Made by a program: the position numbers and the translations under genes
NCBI RefSeq assembly: GCF_020073815.1
Contig: NZ_JAIQZJ010000003.1
Span: 62,001 to 126,000 of the forward strand
Origin: Nocardioides mangrovi
GTDB taxonomy: Bacteria; Actinomycetota; Actinomycetes; Propionibacteriales; Nocardioidaceae
Direction of reading: 5' to 3'
DNA: 64,000 nucleotides
In this document: piece by piece, positions 59,274-64,000 of the stretch
Numbering within the stretch: the stretch's first letter is position 1
Layout: each line of letters begins with the position of its first letter
The notes under the pieces: model-generated
What the model saw: only the letters and a program-made list of their open reading frames with translations
Database searches by the model: none
What the model was told of the DNA's origin: nothing

Positions 59274-59980
59274 GCGACCCGACCCTGCCCGTCATGCCCC
59301 TGCTGCTCGAGCTCGACGTCGTCTCTCTCACGATGTCGCTGGTCAACATCCCCTCGGAGACCGGCGCCGAGGACGGCCTGGCCGCCGCGATCGAGGCCGC
59401 GCTCGCACCCCTGGCCCACCTCGCCGTCGAGCGGGTCGGCAACACCGTCGTCGCCCGCACGCCGGACGCCGGCGTCGCCGAGCGCGTGCTCGTCGCCGGG
59501 CACCTCGACACCGACCCCGGTGACCCCGACTCCTTCGCCTACGTCGAGATGGGCAAGCTCTTCGGCATCGGCGCGTGCGACGCGAAGGGCGGGCTCGCTG
59601 TCCTGCTCCGTTCGGCCGCCGCGACCCCCTCCCCGGGCGTCACCTTCGTCCTCCACGCCGGCGGCGGCCTCGCGACCCTGGCCGAGACGCGTCCCGAGCT
59701 CCTCGCCGCGGACGTGGCGGTCCTGGTCGCGCCGACCTCCGGCGGGGTCGCCGACCCGACCCACCCGGCACACGCCCGGCTGGCCGGGCTGGCGGACACC
59801 GCCGGCGTACCCGCGTCCGCGGACCGGCAGGCCGAGGTCGACCTCCTGGTCGCTCGCGGGATCCCCACCGTCTCCTTCGGGCCGGGCGACCCGGCGGTGG
59901 CACACGCGCCCGGGGAGTTCGTGCCGACGGCGGAGCTCACGCAGTGCGAGTACGTGCTGCGCACCTGGCTAGAGGGCTAG
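59270..59980 (+). CDS. Shortened M20 (DapE-like) peptidase homologue with altered active site
   Basis: The product is 236 residues; functional DapE/M20 enzymes are about 350-400. It keeps the first metal strand (LVAGHLDTDPG; His78, Asp80), the bridging Asp104 (GIGACDAKGGLAVLL) and the last His212 (FGPGDPAVAHAPGE). The catalytic Glu-Glu is replaced (TFVLHAGGGLATLAE, around residue 129), the next metal Glu is Ala154 (VLVAPTSGG, usually LMEPT), and the dimerisation/lid domain is deleted between about residues 165 and 180. It is therefore unlikely to be an active peptidase. The frame is intact and the start overlaps the phospholipase-like stop (ATGA), so the two are made together. Confidence 0.75.
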   Translation: MSDPTLPVMPLLLELDVVSLTMSLVNIPSETGAEDGLAAAIEAALAPLAHLAVERVGNTVVARTPDAGVAERVLVAGHLDTDPGDPDSFAYVEMGKLFGIGACDAKGGLAVLLRSAAATPSPGVTFVLHAGGGLATLAETRPELLAADVAVLVAPTSGGVADPTHPAHARLAGLADTAGVPASADRQAEVDLLVARGIPTVSFGPGDPAVAHAPGEFVPTAELTQCEYVLRTWLEG

Positions 59981-60041
59981 GCGCCCCGCCGCTGCGGTCC
60001 CGGCCGAGCCGACTGAGCGGCGTACTTCTCAGGCGACCCCG

Positions 60042-60075
60042 TCACTTCTCAGGCGTTGCAACGCCTGAGAAGTGA
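60042..60075. repeat. 34-base perfect palindrome between convergent genes
   Basis: The half-site TCACTTCTCAGGCGTTG is followed by its exact complement with no loop. Its inner 12-mer ACTTCTCAGGCG also occurs as a direct copy at 60024-60035, so the 12-mer is present three times in 50 bases (60024, 60044, and inverted at 60062). It can form a 15-16 base hairpin and may terminate transcription from both sides. Confidence 0.8.
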
Positions 60076-60076
60076 G

Positions 60077-60102
60077 GGATTCACCGGTGCACCGGTGAAT
60101 CC
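60077..60102. repeat. 26-base perfect palindrome adjoining the previous one
   Basis: The half-site GGATTCACCGGTG is followed by its exact complement. It begins one base after the 34-base palindrome ends and finishes 8 bases before the NagB stop. Together the two make a double hairpin at the junction of the convergent DapE-like and nagB genes. Confidence 0.8.
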
Positions 60103-60110
60103 TGCAGCAG

Positions 60111-60887
60111 CTACAGGCCCTGCCACTCCGGCTTCGCGGCGAACACCTCGCGGTAGTAGTCGGCCCGGGCCAGGCCCGAGGCGGCGGCGTCGTCGAGCAG
60201 GACGGTCGCGTGGGGGTGGAGCTGGAGCACCGACGCCGGGCAGGTCGCGGAGACGGGCCCCTCGACGGCCGCTGCGACGGCGGCCGCCTTGCCGGGGCCC
60301 GAGGCGATCATCACGAGGTGGCCGGCGCGCAGGATCGTGCCGAGGCCCTGGGTGAGCACGTGGTGCGGGACGTCGTCGACGGAGTCGAAGAAGCGCGCGT
60401 TGTCCTCGCGGGTCTGGGCGGTGAGCGTCTTCATCCGGGTCGCCGAGGCCAGCGACGAGCCGGGCTCGTTGAAGGCCAGGTGGCCGTCGCTGCCGATGCC
60501 GAGCACCTGGAGGTCGACGCCGCCGGCGGCCTCGATCGCGGCCTCGTAGCGGGCCCCGGCCGTGGGCAGCCCGTCGGGCGTCGGGTCCGGCGACTGCACC
60601 CGCTCGCGGGCGATGCCGAGGTCGTCGGTGAGCTCGCGCAGGATCGTCTCGCGGTAGCTCTCCGGGTGACCGGCCGGCAGGCCGACGTACTCGTCGAGGG
60701 TGAAGCAGCGCACCGCGTCGTACGACGGACCGGTGCCGGCGCGGTGCCGCGCGATCAGCTCCTGGTAGATCGGGAGCGGGCTCGAGCCGGTCGCGAGACC
60801 GAGCACGGCGTCCGGTCGGGCGCGGACCAGTGCCTCGATCGTGTCGGCGGCGAGCGCGCCCGCGGCGTCGGTGATCACGACCTCCAT
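60111..60887 (-). CDS. nagB: Glucosamine-6-phosphate deaminase
   Basis: This enzyme converts glucosamine 6-phosphate to fructose 6-phosphate and ammonia. At 258 residues it has the standard motifs VLGLATGSSPLPIYQEL, CFTLDEYVGLPAGHPESY (catalytic Asp) and LGIGSDGHLAFNEPGSS with the catalytic His. TGATG overlap joins it to nagA. It is the last gene of an operon GH3-ROK-nagA-nagB, which turns N-acetylglucosamine from cell wall or chitin into glycolytic sugar phosphate. Confidence 0.94.
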   Translation of the reverse strand: MEVVITDAAGALAADTIEALVRARPDAVLGLATGSSPLPIYQELIARHRAGTGPSYDAVRCFTLDEYVGLPAGHPESYRETILRELTDDLGIARERVQSPDPTPDGLPTAGARYEAAIEAAGGVDLQVLGIGSDGHLAFNEPGSSLASATRMKTLTAQTREDNARFFDSVDDVPHHVLTQGLGTILRAGHLVMIASGPGKAAAVAAAVEGPVSATCPASVLQLHPHATVLLDDAAASGLARADYYREVFAAKPEWQGL

Positions 60888-61819
60888 CAGGCCAGCTCCA
60901 TCTCGTCGGTCAGCTCGATCGTCTCCTCGCGCGGCGGCAGGCCGAGCAGCGCGAGCGGGGTCGTGGTGGCGGTCGCGACGGCGTCGGCGACCGAGCAGCC
61001 GGTCTGCGCGACCAGCACCCGCAGGCAGTCGAGCAGCGACGCCGCGGACCCGGCGAGGGTGCCGTCGTGCAGGCGGACGGTGCCCGCGGACACGACGACG
61101 TCCTGGTCGCCGAGCCGGGCGGGACCGTCGGGCAGGCCGAGCGCGGCGGTGGTGTCCGAGACCGACACGAAGCGGTCCGGGCCGAGGGCGCGCCAGGCGG
61201 TCCGCACGAAGAGCGGGTCGAGGTGGTGGCCGTCGACGATCAGCCCGGCCCGCAGGTCCCCGCCGAGCGCGGCACCGACGGGACCTGGCTCGCGGGGCAG
61301 GAGCGGGGCCATGGCGTTGCCGAGGTGGGTCACGTACGTCGCGCCTGCGTCGACCGCGGCTGCGATCTCGGCGGTGGTGGCGGCCGTGTGGCCGACCGAG
61401 ACGACGACGCCACGGGCGACCAGCAGCTCGATCACCTCGAGGGCGCCCCGCAGCTCCGGCGCGATCGTCACCATCAGCACCCCGGCCTCGCGCGACCAGC
61501 CGTCTACGAGCTCCGGCGACGCCGGCCGCAGCCAGTGCGTGGGGTGCGCGCCCTTGCGCGACGGCGCGATCATCGGCCCCTCGAAGTGCAGGCCGAGCGG
61601 CTCGGCCCCCGACCAGCCTGCGGGCGGGCCGGCGGCCAGCGTGGCCATGGCGGTCGCCCGCGCGGCCGGGTCGCTGGTGATGACGGTCGGCACGAACCCG
61701 ACGACGCCGTACGCCGGGAGCGCGGCGGCGACCTCCCAGAGCCGGTGCGGCTCGGCGGTCAGGTCGATGCCGGCGGCGCCGTTGACCTGGATGTCGACCA
61801 GGCCGGGGTGGGTGGTCAT
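60887..61819 (-). CDS. nagA: N-acetylglucosamine-6-phosphate deacetylase, short N-terminus
   Basis: This amidohydrolase removes acetate from GlcNAc 6-phosphate; 310 residues against about 380 for typical NagA. Metal and substrate motifs are present: PGLVDIQVNGAAGIDL, GLHFEGPMIAPSRKGAH (metal Glu), VSVGHTAATTAEI (His), THLGNAMAPL (His) and the catalytic Asp in FVSVSDTTAALG. The missing part is the N-terminal beta-sandwich strand set that precedes the barrel: the protein starts right at PGLVD. The ATG overlaps the ROK stop (ATGA), so the short start is real unless translation begins within the ROK gene. Confidence 0.9.
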   Translation of the reverse strand: MTTHPGLVDIQVNGAAGIDLTAEPHRLWEVAAALPAYGVVGFVPTVITSDPAARATAMATLAAGPPAGWSGAEPLGLHFEGPMIAPSRKGAHPTHWLRPASPELVDGWSREAGVLMVTIAPELRGALEVIELLVARGVVVSVGHTAATTAEIAAAVDAGATYVTHLGNAMAPLLPREPGPVGAALGGDLRAGLIVDGHHLDPLFVRTAWRALGPDRFVSVSDTTAALGLPDGPARLGDQDVVVSAGTVRLHDGTLAGSAASLLDCLRVLVAQTGCSVADAVATATTTPLALLGLPPREETIELTDEMELA

Positions 61820-62706
61820 CGGCCGAGCAGCGCGGCGCCGACGGCGGCGACCGGGCGGTCGGCCGGGACGACGCGGAGCCGGCCGGCGAGGTCGAGCGAG
61901 GCGAGGAACGGCGAGGACGCGGCCTGGTCGAGCAGCGCCGCGGCGACCACGGCCCGCAGCTGATCGCCGAGCTGGGCGACGCCCCCGCCGACCACGATGG
62001 TGCGGGGGTCGACCGCGAGGCTGAGCACCCGGATCGCCTCGGCGACGCCGACGGCGAAGCGGTCGCGCACTGCGATCGCCTTCTCGTCGCCGGCCTGGGC
62101 GGCCGCGAAGAGTGCCTGCGCCGGGGGGAGGTCGGTCGACGGCCATGCCGCCGCGATGGCCGACCCCGACGCGACGGTCTCCAGGCAGCCGCGCTGGCCG
62201 CACTGGCAGTAGACGCCCATCGGGTCGACGGGCACGTGGCCGATCTCGCCGGCGGCGCCGTGGACACCGCGGCGCAGCCGGCCGTCGAGCACGAGGCCGG
62301 CGGCCAGGCCGGTGCCGATGCTGAGGTAGACGAGGTCGTCCTCGCCGCTGAGCGCGGCGGCGCCGAGGCTGGCGACGTTGACGTCGTTCTCGACCACGAC
62401 CTGCGCGCCGAGCCGGTCGCCGAGCAGGTCGCCGAGCGGCACCCAGTCGCCGTCGAGGCCGAGGTTGACCGCGTGCTTCACCGCGCCGCGCTCGACGTCG
62501 ACGAGGCCGGGTACGCCGACGCCGACCGGGCCGGTCCACGGCTCGTCGACCGCGTCGCGCAGGGCGTCGACGACCTTCGCCGCGGTCCGCACGACGCCAT
62601 CGGCGCCGGGCTCCGTGGGCTCGCGCACCTCGGCCTTGATCACGCCGTCGTCGGCGAGCACGAGCCCGAGGGTCTTGGTCGCGCCGATGTCCAGGCCGAG
62701 CCTCAC
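61816..62706 (-). CDS. ROK-family sugar kinase (probable N-acetylglucosamine kinase)
   Basis: A 296-residue ROK protein without a DNA-binding domain, so a kinase. The phosphate loop is LGLDIGATKTLGLVL, the catalytic Asp is in VVVENDVNVASLG, and the zinc site is EIGHVPVDPMGVYCQCGQRGCLE. In this operon GlcNAc from the hexosaminidase is the natural substrate, giving GlcNAc 6-phosphate for NagA. The GTG at 62706 overlaps the GH3 stop by 4 bases. Glucokinase activity cannot be excluded. Confidence 0.9.
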   Translation of the reverse strand: MRLGLDIGATKTLGLVLADDGVIKAEVREPTEPGADGVVRTAAKVVDALRDAVDEPWTGPVGVGVPGLVDVERGAVKHAVNLGLDGDWVPLGDLLGDRLGAQVVVENDVNVASLGAAALSGEDDLVYLSIGTGLAAGLVLDGRLRRGVHGAAGEIGHVPVDPMGVYCQCGQRGCLETVASGSAIAAAWPSTDLPPAQALFAAAQAGDEKAIAVRDRFAVGVAEAIRVLSLAVDPRTIVVGGGVAQLGDQLRAVVAAALLDQAASSPFLASLDLAGRLRVVPADRPVAAVGAALLGR

Positions 62707-64000
62707 CGGTCCCACCCCGCCTTCCTCAAGAGCTCGGTCACGGCCGCGGCCCCCGGCCGAGAGTAGCCACGTGTACAGATCCGGGGCCCGGGTCCGTCGT
62801 AGGGGCCGGGCCAGCCCCACTCGATGACGACCGGCGCGAGCCCGATGCTCACGAGTCGCGCCATGAGCTCGCCGATCTCGGGGCGCCGGTGCGCGTCGCG
62901 CACCTGCACGATGACAGGGCCGACGCCAGCGGCACTGAACCCGCTTCCTGGTGTGACCGTGAAGTCGGGAGGCAACCCCCAGGGAACCTCGCCGACCGCG
63001 ATGTTGGCGGCGGTCGCGACACTGATGACGAACGCGCCCTTCAGATCGGGCAGCTCGCCCTCGATGGTGATCGCGGCCCGGGCGCCGGCGAGCTGCGCCT
63101 CGTCCAACTGGCGCAATTGCGCTGGTGGGGCAGTCGGATCGGCCATCTGGGCGTCGAAACGGCGCAATTGCGCGATTCGGTCGGCCGCAGACTCGAGCCG
63201 CTCGCGTGAGAGTCGCCCGTCGTGGACGGCAGCCACGATCGCGGCCTGGGTCTCGCGGACCAGGGACGCGGGCTTCTCGGGGCCGATGCAGAGCAGGTCG
63301 GCGCCGGCCGCGAGGGACAGCACCGCGGCCTCGGGGATCCCGCGGCCGGCCGAGGCGCCGGCCATGTCGAGGGCGTCGCTGACGATCACGCCGTCGTACC
63401 CGAGGCGCTCGCGCAGCAGGTCCAGGACCGGCGCGCTCAGCGTGCCGGGCAGCTCCGGATCGACGGCGGGTACGACGATGTGCGAGGTCATCACCGACGC
63501 GATCCCGACCTCGACGACCGCCGCGAACGGCACCAGCTCTCGGGCCGCGAGCGTCTCGAGCGGGGCGTCGATGGTGGGCAGCGCGAGGTGGCTGTCCTCG
63601 GCGGTGTCGCCGTGGCCCGGGAAGTGCTTGGCGCACGCGGCGACGCCGGCCTCCTGCAGCCCCATCGTCCAGGCGGCGACGTGGGCCGCGGCCAGGTCGG
63701 GGTCGGAGCCGAAGCTGCGGGTGCCGATCACCGGGTTGTCGGGGTTGGTGTTGACGTCGGCGACGGGGCCGAGGTCGAGGTTGATGCCGGTCGCGACCAG
63801 CTCGGCGCCGATCGCGCGGCCGGTGGCGCGGGTCAGCTCCAGGTCGTTCGCGGCACCGAGCGCGGCCGGGCCCAGCACCGGGCTCCCGTCGACGGCGTGC
63901 AGCCGGGTGACGTCGCCGCCCTCCTCGTCGACCGCGATCACGGCACGCGGGTTGGCCGCGCGGATCGCGGCGCTGAGCGCGGCGACGGCCTCCGGCCCGT
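62703..64000 (-). CDS. Glycoside hydrolase family 3 beta-N-acetylhexosaminidase, partial at N-terminus
   Basis: The gene enters from the right edge and its start is outside. The GH3 barrel is clear: AVIAVDEEGGDVTRLH, GINLDLGPVADVNTNPDNPV, RSFGSDPDLAAAHVAAWTMG and the NagZ-type signature CAKHFPGHGDTAEDSHLALP, with the KHFPGHGDT loop that contains the catalytic His/Asp dyad. The nucleophile Asp is in VIVSDALDMAGAS. A C-terminal domain of about 130 residues follows. It would release N-acetylglucosamine from muropeptides or chitin fragments, feeding the ROK kinase, NagA and NagB genes downstream. Confidence 0.9.
   Translation of the reverse strand, partial: GPEAVAALSAAIRAANPRAVIAVDEEGGDVTRLHAVDGSPVLGPAALGAANDLELTRATGRAIGAELVATGINLDLGPVADVNTNPDNPVIGTRSFGSDPDLAAAHVAAWTMGLQEAGVAACAKHFPGHGDTAEDSHLALPTIDAPLETLAARELVPFAAVVEVGIASVMTSHIVVPAVDPELPGTLSAPVLDLLRERLGYDGVIVSDALDMAGASAGRGIPEAAVLSLAAGADLLCIGPEKPASLVRETQAAIVAAVHDGRLSRERLESAADRIAQLRRFDAQMADPTAPPAQLRQLDEAQLAGARAAITIEGELPDLKGAFVISVATAANIAVGEVPWGLPPDFTVTPGSGFSAAGVGPVIVQVRDAHRRPEIGELMARLVSIGLAPVVIEWGWPGPYDGPGPRICTRGYSRPGAAAVTELLRKAGWDR

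Noticed and set aside
58428..59980. Treating the two shortened genes as pseudogenes
   Set aside because: Both frames are uninterrupted, have native codon usage and a 4-base start/stop overlap, so they appear to be maintained genes; only the catalytic residues are lost.

Overview
The window is very GC-rich (roughly 70 percent or more by eye), uses many GTG starts, and has dense gene chains with 4-base start/stop overlaps and several leaderless promoters (TANNNT about 6-7 bases before the start codon). Together with the gene types (MacS-like kinase, DUF222 HNH nuclease under an SOS box, DesA3-type desaturase, SigE-type sigma factor, XRE/MmyB regulator) this points to a high-GC actinobacterium, most likely a Nocardioides-like member of the Propionibacteriales. 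That assignment is inference. No rRNA, tRNA, CRISPR array, insertion sequence or prophage was seen, and no gap between genes exceeds 300 bases.

Layout. 1-5636: two-component system, small membrane proteins, a membrane/DUF4185 fusion and a nucleoside deaminase. 5656-12437: an aromatic-acid type catabolic module (LigAB-like ring-cleavage dioxygenase, IclR regulator, amidohydrolase, CoA transferase, citryl-CoA-lyase-like protein, quinone reductase) tied together by a shared CGGACA-N2-TGTCCG operator. 12430-17267: XRE regulator with aldo/keto reductase, a methyltransferase, a sigma factor with a membrane partner, and a flavin monooxygenase. 17317-23793: Liv-type ABC importer and a divergent FAD oxidoreductase. 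23790-33607: fused E1 plus E2 2-oxoacid dehydrogenase, divergent from an eight-gene operon (VOC, GntR, molybdenum hydroxylase, carboxymuconolactone decarboxylase, dehydrogenase, cupin, hydratase), with two GGATCC-centred operators between them. 33645-34943: SOS-controlled HNH nuclease. 35025-43996: a second catabolic block (C-C hydrolase, NAD dehydrogenase, M24 protein, semialdehyde dehydrogenase; NMT1-like protein, MFS carrier, LacI regulator, second hydrolase).

43997-49979: acyl desaturase and its reductase with a PucR-type regulator, a fasciclin protein, DinB and WYL proteins. 49993-59980: a secreted phospholipase C, a giant secreted multi-domain protein with an internal duplication, and a small operon of two enzyme-like proteins that have lost catalytic residues (a phospholipase-C C-terminus and a DapE-like peptidase). 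60111-64000: amino-sugar operon (GH3 hexosaminidase, ROK kinase, NagA, NagB) for cell-wall N-acetylglucosamine recovery.

The main regulatory result is that LacI-type operators (YTGCAAWC-GNNTGYRN) recur at five places over 21 kb: the Liv importer, the FAD oxidoreductase, the hydrolase operon, the NMT1-like operon and the second hydrolase. At the last two the operator sits exactly 23 bases upstream of the -10 element. This suggests that the 17-24 kb and 36-44 kb blocks form one catabolic regulon under the LacI protein at 42032-43048, separate from the IclR and GntR modules. The most unusual coding content is the pseudoenzyme pair at 58428-59980, which is followed by two back-to-back perfect palindromes.
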